Positions 1 through 7,419 of a DNA stretch of 13,233 bases are shown in pieces; the stretch's first letter is position 1; every line of letters starts with the position of its first letter. A program made the translations under genes and the position numbers. Below the pieces are notes generated by a model. That model did no database searches. It had not been told where the DNA came from and saw only the letters and a list, made by a program, of their open reading frames with translations. Origin of the DNA: JAWLFY01 sp964462125. GTDB taxonomy: Bacteria; Planctomycetota; Planctomycetia; Pirellulales; Pirellulaceae. The DNA lies in NCBI GenBank assembly GCA_964462125.1, contig CAYWXT010000152.1, forward strand, positions 1-13,233, read 5' to 3'.

Positions 1-93
1 AGGGTTTTTTCTCCCTCCACCAGGCCCGCTTTCGTGCTTCTTAAGTTGCCAATGCGCCCTATAGTCGCCATTCACTCTGACTTGTCGTGTTGC

Positions 94-362
94 CGGGCGC
101 CGTGATCGGGCACTGTCCCCATGCCGGTGCGCCGCCGGGCATGTAGTCGGGCGTCATGGTCGGGCCCTGTCCCCGTGCGGCACTGTCCCCATGCGGTGGG
201 CACTGTCCCCGTGCGATGGGCATGTAGTCGGGCGCCATGGTCGACACTGTCCCCGTGCGGTGGTGGTCCCCGTGCGGTGGTGGGCGCCATGAATCGGGCA
301 CTGTCCCCATGCGGTGGGCACTGTCCCCATGCGGTGTGCGGTGGGCACTGTCCCCATGCGGT
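94..362. repeat. Degenerate GC-rich tandem repeat array
   Basis: About eight full or partial copies of a roughly 20-bp unit, consensus GGGCACTGTCCCCATGCGGT, start near 108, 162, 180, 198, 243, 297, 316 and 343, with a partial copy near 265. The core GGGCACTGTCCCC is an imperfect palindrome. A second element, GGGCATGTAGTCGGGCG followed by Y-CATGGTCG, occurs at 137-162 and 218-243, and shorter GGGCGCC-ATGATCGGGC variants lie at 94-110 and 283-300, so the array has a higher-order composite period. It ends abruptly where IS66-like coding sequence begins. Unit length and spacing vary, so it is not a CRISPR. It resembles REP/BIME-like or minisatellite material; function is unknown. Confidence 0.85.
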
Positions 363-1317
363 GCGGCTCAGTCGGGGCATGATCCAGAAGTTGGTGCGAA
401 AAGTCAGTGAAAGCCTGGCCGATCCCTACGACGAATTGCTCGACGCGATTGCCCAGCAAAGCCACCTGAACGTCGATGAAACCGGGCACAAGGAGAATGG
501 CGTCAAGCTCTGGACATGGTGTTTCCGGGCCTACCTCTTCACGGTATTCAAGATCTCGCCGAACCGCGGCAGTGCCGATTTGGTTGAGACGCTGGGAGCC
601 GAGTTTGAGGGGACCATCGGCTGCGATTACTTCTCGGCCTATCGGAAGTTCATGCGGCTCGACGAAAACGTGAAGCTGCAGTTTTGCATCGCCCATCTGA
701 TTCGTGACATCAAGTTTCTCTGCGAGCATCCCGACGAAGACAACCGTGTCTACGGAACCCGACTCCGCGAACATTTTCGAAAGCTGTTCCGGACGATCGC
801 CCGTCGGGATGAATTCGCCAGCGAAACGACGTTCCGGCAATCTCTGGAGCGGATCCGCGATGAGATCGTTTGGGATGCGACGGTGGAGCAACCGGATACC
901 CGGCACGCTGCGAACATGGCGGAGCGTTTCTATCGCCATTTCGAGGACTACTTCCGCTTCATCAGTGACCCGGCGATCGACCCCACGAACAATCTCGCTG
1001 AGCAAGCGATCCGCTTCGTGGCGATCCACCGGCGAATGACGCAGGGAACGCGGAGCGAATCGGGCCGCACTTGGTTCGAGCGGATCTGTACCGCGGCGGT
1101 GACCTGCGAACAGCGAGGCCGCAGCGCATTTGACTTCCTGGTCGAATGTGTGACGAGTCATTTTTCCGGGACCCCTGCACCGAGCTTGCTCCCGATAGCG
1201 ACGGACACGTCCTGAAACGGGTCGCCACTTCTTTCGGCTCGTCGAGAATCTCGCGACAATTCGCTGGCTCCAGCACAAATCACGCTACCGCTACGCCCCG
1301 AGCCCGTGAACGGTTAC
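363..1317 (+). mobile_element. IS66-family insertion sequence remnant (right part)
   Basis: This block holds the catalytic part of an IS66-type transposase followed by about 100 non-coding bases ending in GTGAACGGTTAC (1306-1317). IS66-family inverted repeats characteristically begin with GTAA, and this end reads GTAAC on the other strand, so 1317 is a plausible right terminus. The left part (accessory genes tnpA/tnpB, the transposase N-terminus and the left inverted repeat) is absent and the tandem array sits at the breakpoint. The transposase homology and truncation are clear. The exact right end is inferred from one end only. Confidence 0.55.
379..1215 (+). pseudogene. IS66 family transposase, 5'-truncated (DDE domain)
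   Basis: The 278-residue reading frame from ATG 379 corresponds to the C-terminal half of IS66 transposases, usually about 500 residues. The DDE_Tnp_IS66 catalytic residues are visible: Asp33 in NVDETGHKENG, Asp83 in IGCDYFSAYRKF, and Glu208 in NNLAEQAIR. The family's C-terminal tail ends in FSGTPAPSLLP. Similarity appears to begin a few codons upstream, at about RLSRG (365-378). The zinc-finger/helix-turn-helix N-terminus needed for end recognition is missing. The frame stays open backwards through the repeat array to an ATG at 121, so a chimeric 364-residue ORF exists formally, but its first 80 or so residues are translated repeat. It could bind and cut DNA only if a partner recognised the ends, so it is most likely inactive. 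Confidence 0.85.
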
Positions 1318-1608
1318 CGGTGCAGGGCTATCGCCGACAGCAGCTCGAATCAGCAACCCTCCACACGCACTCGACCGACCAGCTAGCAAGCAACCCGAAG
1401 CCCGGACACTCCGCCATTCTGGCTCAATTCCTGACGGCCACTGTTCCTAACCGCCATCGTCACGGCGACTTTGGGCGCGATGCGTGTGGCGCGAGGTAGT
1501 CGAGATAATTGCTGCGGGCGATTCTCACGTCGTCGGCATCTGCCGTCAGTGGAATCACGATCGCAACCGACGCCGCAACGGTGTCAGCTCCTGCTATCTT
1601 GCTGCAGT
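1318..1608. other. Intergenic stretch, no gene recognised
   Basis: This lies between the IS66 right end and the MFS transporter start. Short open frames run through it, but none has protein-like composition or a ribosome binding site. No tRNA, terminator or repeat was seen. It presumably contains the MFS gene's promoter, but no convincing -35/-10 pair was found. Confidence 0.5.
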
Positions 1609-2901
1609 ATGTCGAGCACTGCCGATGAATCGAAACGAGCCCCTGCCGGCTGGCTTTCGATGTTCACGTTGGTCGTGGCGGGCGAGGCGATTTTCTTTCT
1701 CCCGTTCGTCATCGCCCGTGTCTTTCGTCCGACGTTGCTGGATGTGTTTGGGCTGACAAATGTTCAGCTTGGGATGGCGTTTTCCGCCTACGGAGTCGCC
1801 GCGATGCTGTCGTACTTTCCGGGGGGACCGCTGGCCGATCGTTTTGGTTCACGGAAACTGATGGCAATAGCGATGTTGTCGACTTCGGTTGGCGGATTGG
1901 TGATGGCGTTAATTCCGAGCGTGACAACGCTGCTTTGGCTCTACGGGTTTTGGGGTCTGACAACGATCCTTCTCTTTTGGGCGGCTTTGATCCGCGCGAC
2001 GCGCTGCTGGGGTGGGGACTCCCTGCAAGGGAGCGCCTTCGGCTTGCTCGATGGCGGACGCGGACTCGTCGCTGCGGTATCCGGCTCGATCGCCGTTTTT
2101 CTCTTTGCGTCATGGCTCCCGAGCGACCTCGCAGAGGTCACTCCCGCTCACCGCGCGGCTGCCCTTCGGCGAGTGATCCTCGCGTTCACAGCGTTGACCT
2201 TTGCGACCGCGTGGTTGGTTTGGTTCACATTGCCAAGATCGGAACCGGGGGTTCGGCGGGAGACGACGAAGGCTTTGGCCGGCGTTCGGCAGGCAGCGCG
2301 AATGCCCGTGGTGTGGCTTCAGGCACTGATCGTCGTTTGTGCTTACGTGGCCTACAAAGGGCTGGACGATGTGTCGTTGTACGCCAAGGAAGCGATTGGC
2401 TTTTCCGAAGTTCCGGCTGCTTACGCGAGCACGGTTTCGATGTGGGTTCGGCCGCCCGCTGCGATCATTGCGGGTGTGCTTGCTGACCGAACCTGTGTGA
2501 CACGGATGACCGGATTGAGCTTTGTGGTTCTCGCCGCCGGAAGCTTCATCCTCGCCTCCGGACTGTTGCGACCTGGGATGACGTTCCTGTTCTTTATCAT
2601 CTTGATCTCGACCAGCGCAGGCGTATTTGCCCTTCGCGGCCTCTACTTCGCGATCATGCGGGAAGGGCGGATTCCACTCGCTTTCACCGGAAGCGCGGTC
2701 GGTATTGTGTCCGCGGTCGGGTACACCCCCGACATCTTCATGGGGCCACTGATGGGCTTCCTGTTGGACCGTTGGCCCGGTGCCTTGGGGCATCAGCGCG
2801 TCTTCGCTGTGATCGCAGCCTTCTGCATGATCGGGCTAATCGCGACGGCCCTGTTCAGGCGAGTGGCCGAGCGGGCGAGTCCTAAGCGGCGGGGGCCCTA
2901 A
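1609..2901 (+). CDS. MFS transporter
   Basis: A 430-residue inner-membrane protein with about twelve hydrophobic segments, the usual size for the Major Facilitator Superfamily. The loop motif A signature GPLADRFGSRKL lies at residues 73-84 between the second and third membrane segments. A degenerate second copy, AGVLADRTCVTRM, lies in the C-terminal half, as expected from the internal duplication of the fold. A charged cytoplasmic linker follows the sixth segment (LPRSEPGVRRETTKALAGVRQ). The frame extends 46 residues further upstream, but that sequence is polar, Arg/Ser-rich and unlike an MFS N-terminus, so ATG 1609 was chosen; no clear Shine-Dalgarno precedes it. The substrate cannot be read from sequence. 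It is convergent with the downstream oxidoreductase and shares 4 nt with it. Confidence 0.88.
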   Translation: MSSTADESKRAPAGWLSMFTLVVAGEAIFFLPFVIARVFRPTLLDVFGLTNVQLGMAFSAYGVAAMLSYFPGGPLADRFGSRKLMAIAMLSTSVGGLVMALIPSVTTLLWLYGFWGLTTILLFWAALIRATRCWGGDSLQGSAFGLLDGGRGLVAAVSGSIAVFLFASWLPSDLAEVTPAHRAAALRRVILAFTALTFATAWLVWFTLPRSEPGVRRETTKALAGVRQAARMPVVWLQALIVVCAYVAYKGLDDVSLYAKEAIGFSEVPAAYASTVSMWVRPPAAIIAGVLADRTCVTRMTGLSFVVLAAGSFILASGLLRPGMTFLFFIILISTSAGVFALRGLYFAIMREGRIPLAFTGSAVGIVSAVGYTPDIFMGPLMGFLLDRWPGALGHQRVFAVIAAFCMIGLIATALFRRVAERASPKRRGP

Positions 2902-4478
2902 CCGTTCGCCGGGTCCTGGCCGTCGATCCAGGGGCCGGCTTGGTTCATGTATTCCGGCTCGACCAGCTTGCTGCCGAAGTCGCCGGCTCGCCAGCCGGGA
3001 ATATGTCGCGGCTCGCCGCGGCTGTGTGACAGCGTCTCCCACTGCTTGGCCCAGCCGGGATCCTTCGTTCCGATCGTGCGGTTCTCCCGGTCGATGAAAT
3101 AGACTTCGCCGTTGCGGTAACTTTGCGCGCCCAAGATGACCACTGCGATTGCCGCGGCGCCCAGGTCGGGCGGGTTGTTGCACATCAACGGGTCCGCGGC
3201 TTCGATCGCATCGAGCCAGTTGGCAAAGTGGGCGTAGGTGGTGTCGCTGACCGGGCTCGTCGCAATCCGCTGATCGCCGTAGTCTCGGACGTGGTGCACC
3301 TGAGGACGCTCGGCAATGAAATCGAATCCGTCAAAGCCTTCGCCGTTGCCGAACTTGAAGGTGCCGAAGTGTCCCCGGATCAGCTGGTTGATCCGCGACT
3401 CTTGGTTGCACATGGTCGCGGTGACCAGGCCTTCGACCCCTTCGTCGAAGTCCGCCACCACCGTCGCCACGTCGGGCACGTCCCGCCCATCGTACTCCAG
3501 AAAAATCCCGCCCGCCCCGACGACGCGGCGTGGCAATCGGAGGCCGGTGCCCTTCAGCATCGCGGTGGTTCGATGCACGAACAGGTCGGTGAACATGCCG
3601 CTGCCGAAGGGCCAGAACCGCCGCCACTGAGCATAGATCTCCCGGTCAAACGGCATTTCGGGGGCCAAGCCTTCGCTCGTGCCGAGCCAGCGGTCCCAGT
3701 CGATCGAGTGGGGCGTCATCTCTGGGCGAAGTTTGTAGTACCGCCACTGGCCGAGATCGCTGTTGCGAAAGTACTCCGTCTGGAACCCGAGGACCTTGCC
3801 GAGTTTGCCGTCCTGGAGCAGATCTCGGACTTCATCCCAGACGTTCAAGCTGGTCGACTGCACTCCGACCTGCATCACTTGTCCCGATTCTCGCCAGAGA
3901 TCTTCGACGTCGAATGCCTCCTCGACCGTCTTGGTCATCGGTTTTTCACAGTAAACGTGCAGCCTGGCCCGCAGGGAATCGACGGTCTGTTTGTGGTGCC
4001 AGTGGTCGGGGGTTCCGATGCAAACCGCGTCGAGGTTCTCCTTCTCGATCATCTCCTGGTAGTCGACATAGCGGCCTGGATCGGTCCCCGTCTCCCGCTT
4101 GATGTGCTCGGCGACCTTATTTCGCTGGTTTTCGAAGACCTCAGCCACACCCACCAGTTCGATCGATCGGCCTTCACCGTGCAACTGGCAGAGCTTCTTG
4201 ACGTGGGCGCCGAATCCACGGCCTCCGGGGCCGATAAATCCGATCCGCAAGCGGTCATTGGAACCGCCGGCGGCCGACGCCCGCCGAGCCGATAGCCCCG
4301 CTAGGGGCGCGGCGGCCGTGGCGAGCCCTGCCGATGTCTTCAAGAAGGAACGCCGGCTCGCCGCATGATTCGATTCCGACCCGCCATCGGTCGCGGGTGT
4401 CGGATCGGTGGCCTCCACGGAATCATGACGCGTGGGCAGGCGGGACGAAGAGGTGGTCGCTTGGCGGTCTGCATCCAT
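2898..4478 (-). CDS. Gfo/Idh/MocA family oxidoreductase with Tat signal
   Basis: A 526-residue NAD(P)-dependent sugar or cyclitol dehydrogenase-type protein. A twin-arginine export motif SRRSFLK sits at residues 41-47 after an unusually long 40-residue polar leader, and a hydrophobic Ala-rich segment (48-69) follows, so export by the Tat system with folded cofactor is likely. The Rossmann glycine motif GFIGPGGRG is at 80-88 and the family EKP motif at 178-180, following IGTPDHWHH. The C-terminal domain has the WDRWLG and FGSGMFTDLFVHR segments seen in the many planctomycete paralogues. The start is ATG 4478, with GAGGAA 10 nt upstream. A TTG at 4529 would add 17 residues but lacks support. 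The substrate is unknown; family members act on sugars, glycosides and inositols. Confidence 0.92.
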   Translation of the reverse strand: MDADRQATTSSSRLPTRHDSVEATDPTPATDGGSESNHAASRRSFLKTSAGLATAAAPLAGLSARRASAAGGSNDRLRIGFIGPGGRGFGAHVKKLCQLHGEGRSIELVGVAEVFENQRNKVAEHIKRETGTDPGRYVDYQEMIEKENLDAVCIGTPDHWHHKQTVDSLRARLHVYCEKPMTKTVEEAFDVEDLWRESGQVMQVGVQSTSLNVWDEVRDLLQDGKLGKVLGFQTEYFRNSDLGQWRYYKLRPEMTPHSIDWDRWLGTSEGLAPEMPFDREIYAQWRRFWPFGSGMFTDLFVHRTTAMLKGTGLRLPRRVVGAGGIFLEYDGRDVPDVATVVADFDEGVEGLVTATMCNQESRINQLIRGHFGTFKFGNGEGFDGFDFIAERPQVHHVRDYGDQRIATSPVSDTTYAHFANWLDAIEAADPLMCNNPPDLGAAAIAVVILGAQSYRNGEVYFIDRENRTIGTKDPGWAKQWETLSHSRGEPRHIPGWRAGDFGSKLVEPEYMNQAGPWIDGQDPANG

Positions 4479-4509
4479 GCTGTAGAAGTTCCTCGACGCC
4501 GTCGGCGTC
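4479..4509 (-). promoter_or_regulatory. Ribosome binding site and adjacent 15-bp palindrome of the oxidoreductase
   Basis: On the minus strand GAGGAA (4494-4489) is 10 nt before ATG 4478 and fixes that start. Directly upstream, GACGCC-GTC-GGCGTC (4495-4509) is a perfect 6-bp inverted repeat. It could fold beside the ribosome site or serve as an operator; neither role is shown. Confidence 0.5.
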
Positions 4510-4718
4510 CTTGACGGGGGGCTGGCCAATGGCGGGCAGCGGATTGGCCCGCTGGCCGGGGCAATTCAAGCCGCACTTCACTGATTTCGTCATGGGCGAT
4601 CGCTTCCCCCCAGCGAAATTCGCAAGCGGCGGATCAAAAGTCCTCGGGTGATGTCGCGTTCCGCCTTGAGGATCCCCCTCCAGAGAAAACTTTTGGCAGT
4701 CTTCTGCGGGTAAACCGG

Positions 4719-4747
4719 TTGAAAATGGCGTGGACGGTATCTAGTAT
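4719..4747 (+). promoter_or_regulatory. Predicted sigma70-type promoter
   Basis: TTGAAA (4719-4724), a 17-nt spacer and TAGTAT (4742-4747) match the sigma70 consensus at 5 of 6 and 4 of 6 positions. It would start transcription near 4754, about 65 nt before the ATG at 4821, the only downstream gene on this strand before the terminator at 6052. Predicted from consensus only. Confidence 0.5.
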
Positions 4748-4776
4748 CGGGTGCGAAGGTTACCTATTTTACACAA

Positions 4777-4794
4777 CCCGCCTTTTTCGGCGGG
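4777..4794 (+). other. Leader hairpin upstream of the secreted protein gene
   Basis: CCCGCC-TTTTTC-GGCGGG is a perfect 6-bp GC stem with a 6-nt loop, ending 26 nt before ATG 4821 and inside the predicted transcript. No T-run follows, so it is not an ordinary terminator. It may stabilise the mRNA or modulate translation. Confidence 0.5.
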
Positions 4795-4820
4795 CGGTAC
4801 CGTTTCCAAAGGTTGCATCG

Positions 4821-6008
4821 ATGAATCGCCTGCTGTCCCTGTTGACTCTAGCCGCCGCGACGACGGGGTTTTCGTCCGCATCTGTGGCCCAGGAACCGAC
4901 GGGCCCGTTGACCATGAACCAATGGGTCCAGATTGCGGAGGACGGCAAACTGACCGGAACCGTCGTCGTTGCCGGCCCCTCTGATTCCGTGGAGGCGGTT
5001 CCCTCCGCTGTTGTGGTGTTGGCGGGGAAGCAAGGTGAATCGTACCGGACGGTCGCGGACGATTCGGGCAACTTCTCGGTGCCTGACGTGGAGGAAGGGA
5101 TCTATTCCCTGACGGCTCGCGGGGAAGATACCTTCGCTATCCATGCGCTGCATGTCGTTGACCGTGATCAGGCCGGTGCCGAAACGCTTCCGACCGATGC
5201 CGAAGTGGTGTCGGCGCGAATCGGTCACTCGACGATCAAGGCCGCCACGCTCCGTTATCTGCCGGCCAGGCTTGAGCAGGCGAGCGTCGACCTCGAAGCG
5301 ATTCAATTGGAGCAGTTCGCCGAAGAGGTCCGTGAGCGTACGGACTTGCGGATCCGCCAGGTCGACGGCGGCTTGCAAGGGCTGATTCGGATGGCCGGTG
5401 CCGTCGGTGGCGAGCTTCAGGGTGCCGACGATATGAACGTTTTTGTATTTTCTAATGAGGTCGAGGTTGAGCGGGCGGTCACCTCCGACGGTGGCTGGTT
5501 CCGGGTCGAGGGTTTGCCGATCGGACAGTACACGGCGGTCACGGTCGGCCCGGCGGGGATGGCAGTGGTCGGCTTTGAGCTGCTCCCACCGGAGGACGAT
5601 CTCACTGCTGCACCCGACGACGCGGCGGACGACTCAACTTTTGTCGCGGCGACCCAAGCGGGTGGGCAAGGTGACTACCTCGTGATTCAAGCGGCCCCGC
5701 TGCCGACGGTGAATGAGGTCGCTTCCGGAACGGCAGGTCCGGCGGAAGAGATTCCGCCCGGCGAGCCGGTAATGGACGAAGCGGTTGCTGCGCCCTCTAG
5801 GGGGGGCGGGTTCGCCGGTGGTGGCGGCTTCGCCGGCGGTGGTGGCTTCGGCGGCGGCGGTGGTGGTGGCGGCATCGGCGGCGGCGGCTTTGGCGGTGTC
5901 GCTGCCTTGGCAGGGGTCGGGATCGCAGCGGCTGTCATTGCGGCCGATGATGATGATGACGACGACATCATCGTTCCTCCCCCGCCCGAGAGCCCGGTGC
6001 TCCCCTAG
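4821..6008 (+). CDS. Secreted carboxypeptidase-regulatory-like protein with Gly-rich/Asp tail
   Basis: A 395-residue exported protein. A signal peptide is clear: MNR, a hydrophobic Leu/Ala core and a likely cleavage after ASVA (residue 23). Residues about 43-115 (LTGTVVVAG, then SAVVVLAG, then DDSGNFSVPDVEEGIYSLTARG) have the pattern of a carboxypeptidase-regulatory-like/CnaB-type beta-sandwich. A second, similar module lies around 195-260 (GLQGLIRMAG, then TSDGGWFRVEGLPIGQYTAVTVG). The tail is a Gly/Phe-rich stretch (328-359), a 16-residue hydrophobic segment (360-375), seven consecutive Asp (376-382) and a Pro-rich end. Proteins of this architecture are common in planctomycetes; the function is unknown and a surface or envelope role is inferred. 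ATG 4821 is preferred because it starts the signal peptide and has AAAGG 8 nt upstream. It is monocistronic, with its own promoter and terminator. Confidence 0.8.
   Translation: MNRLLSLLTLAAATTGFSSASVAQEPTGPLTMNQWVQIAEDGKLTGTVVVAGPSDSVEAVPSAVVVLAGKQGESYRTVADDSGNFSVPDVEEGIYSLTARGEDTFAIHALHVVDRDQAGAETLPTDAEVVSARIGHSTIKAATLRYLPARLEQASVDLEAIQLEQFAEEVRERTDLRIRQVDGGLQGLIRMAGAVGGELQGADDMNVFVFSNEVEVERAVTSDGGWFRVEGLPIGQYTAVTVGPAGMAVVGFELLPPEDDLTAAPDDAADDSTFVAATQAGGQGDYLVIQAAPLPTVNEVASGTAGPAEEIPPGEPVMDEAVAAPSRGGGFAGGGGFAGGGGFGGGGGGGGIGGGGFGGVAALAGVGIAAAVIAADDDDDDDIIVPPPPESPVLP
5802..5966 (+). repeat. In-frame GGN and GAY codon repeats
   Basis: The Gly-rich tail is encoded by near-tandem units of the type GGCTTCGCCGGCGGTGGT (5802-5897). 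The Asp run is encoded by GAT-GAT-GAT-GAT-GAC-GAC-GAC (5946-5966). Both are multiples of three, so slippage would change tail length without breaking the frame. Confidence 0.7.
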
Positions 6009-6051
6009 GTCCTGTCTGAAAGCTCGGTCGGGCCAACGAATCGCCCTGCAA

Positions 6052-6078
6052 AAGCCTCGGTACCACCGGGGCTTTTTT
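6052..6078 (+). terminator. Intrinsic terminator of the secreted protein gene
   Basis: AAGCCTCGG-TACCA-CCGGGGCTT forms a 9-bp stem with one G-T wobble and a 5-nt loop, followed directly by TTTT. It starts 43 nt after the stop at 6008 and separates this gene from the downstream acid-activating gene. Confidence 0.85.
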
Positions 6079-6214
6079 CGTATTTGGAGTTCGGCTCGAC
6101 TTGAATCGGTCCGCCCGCGTTCCTGAAATCGTCGTTCCTGATATCATGGGGCCAAAACTCGGTGAGCCCCCACATTCCCGCCCGATTCCCCCTCGCCTGC
6201 GAGCACGAAAACCC

Positions 6215-7348
6215 ATGAGCACCACTGACAGTTCGATCGGTGATGACGTCGCAACTTCGGTCACGGCCGCCAGGGAGCGGCTCGATGAGCAGACGGTCAA
6301 GATGGTGCGCTGGCACTTCAGTGACGAGACGGGAAGCCCCTTTTGGCTCGAAAAAAAAAGGGAGTTCAAGTTCGATCCGTTGACCGAGGTGAAATCATTT
6401 GACGACCTGAAAAAATTCCCGCTGTTCGAGGACGACTGGCTCCGCGGCGGCCCGGTCAACCGTTGGATCCCCCAAGGGCACAAGGGCAAGCCGGCCTACG
6501 TCTTCGAGACTGGTGGGACCACGGGGATCCCCAAGAGTCGCGTCGTTCTCGAAGATCATTGGACCGACTACGAAATCTTCAGCCACACCCTGCCCGATCA
6601 ATACTTTCCGAAAGGCGCCAATTGGTTGATGCTCGGCCCCAGCGGCCCCCGGCGACTCCGACTCGCGGTCGAGCATCTGGCCCAATATCGCGGCGGGATC
6701 TGCTTCTGCATCGACCTCGACCCGCGCTGGGTCGTCAAACTGATCAAGAAGGGTTGGATGGAGCACCTGGAGGAATACAAGAAGCACTGCATCGACCAGG
6801 CAGTGACCGTGTTGACCGCCGGGCACGACGTGAAGTGCTTGTTCGCCACCCCGAAGCTGCTCGAGTCGCTCAGTGAGGCGTTGGAGGAGCGCGGCACGAG
6901 CATCCCGGAAATCGGGATCACGGGGATCTTCTCCGGCGGCACCGAGTTCACACCCCAATGGACCCGTTTCTGTGTCGAAGAGATGCTGGGTGGACTCCCG
7001 GAGGAAAGTGGTGTCTACATGACACCGACCTACGGCAATACGCTGATGGGGCTCGCTTGCAGCAAACCGATCACCGCCGCGGACGGCTACAAAATCAGCT
7101 ACTACGCGCCGCAACCGCGGGCGGTTACCGAAGTCGTGACGTTCGACGATTACAATCAAACCGTCGGCTATGGGGAAACCGGCCGCGTCAAACTCTACAC
7201 GCTGACCGATGAATTCTTCGTTCCCGGCTTCATGGAGCGAGATGAGGGGGAGCGGGAACGGCCGTTTGCAACCTATCCCTGGGATGGTGTAAGCGGCGTG
7301 CGCCCCTTCCACGAACTCGCCAGCGCCACGACCGTCGGGGTTTATTAG
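6215..7348 (+). CDS. PaaK/LuxE-like acyl-adenylating enzyme
   Basis: A 377-residue member of the AMP-forming (ANL) superfamily, closest in look to phenylacetate-CoA ligase and LuxE acyl-protein synthetase. The phosphate-binding loop is ETGGTTGIPK (98-107). An adenine-binding-type segment FSGGTEFTPQW is followed by PTYGNTLMG (about 271-279), and TGRVKLYTLTDEFFVPGFMERDEGER corresponds to the TGE/R-D region. In most relatives the Tyr-Gly motif is followed by Ser/Thr-Glu; here it reads YGNTL, so the Glu is missing. PaaK enzymes are about 430 residues and add a C-terminal lid; this protein lacks most of it and matches LuxE in length. The likely role is to activate a carboxylic acid as acyl-adenylate and pass it to the next gene's product, 71 nt downstream. 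ATG 6215 was chosen over an upstream TTG at 6101 because family similarity starts later. The substrate is unknown. Confidence 0.72.
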   Translation: MSTTDSSIGDDVATSVTAARERLDEQTVKMVRWHFSDETGSPFWLEKKREFKFDPLTEVKSFDDLKKFPLFEDDWLRGGPVNRWIPQGHKGKPAYVFETGGTTGIPKSRVVLEDHWTDYEIFSHTLPDQYFPKGANWLMLGPSGPRRLRLAVEHLAQYRGGICFCIDLDPRWVVKLIKKGWMEHLEEYKKHCIDQAVTVLTAGHDVKCLFATPKLLESLSEALEERGTSIPEIGITGIFSGGTEFTPQWTRFCVEEMLGGLPEESGVYMTPTYGNTLMGLACSKPITAADGYKISYYAPQPRAVTEVVTFDDYNQTVGYGETGRVKLYTLTDEFFVPGFMERDEGERERPFATYPWDGVSGVRPFHELASATTVGVY

Positions 7349-7419
7349 TTTGGTTCGGCGCTCACGGCCAATCGCTTGGACCCCGTTCCACTTCCTGACT
7401 GCCATTGACCGCAATCGAC

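Noticed and set aside
94..362. CRISPR array
   Set aside because: Units are adjacent or overlapping with variable spacing and degenerate sequence, there are no unique spacers of constant length, and no cas genes are nearby.
154..1278. Long minus-strand open frame (374 codons) opposite the IS66 remnant
   Set aside because: It is antisense to a clear transposase frame and its N- and C-terminal parts are Arg/Pro-rich with no domain pattern; GC-rich antisense frames are often open.
3123..4295. Plus-strand 390-codon frame
   Set aside because: It is the complement of the Gfo/Idh/MocA gene, whose motifs are unmistakable on the minus strand.
4719..4820. Upstream start for the secreted protein (TTG 4719 or ATG 4725)
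   Set aside because: It would bury the signal peptide 34 residues into the protein and place the start codon inside the predicted promoter.
6101..6129. Promoter TTGAAT-N17-TGAAAT before the adenylating gene
   Set aside because: The -10 match is weak and nothing else supports it, although a promoter is expected after the terminator at 6078.
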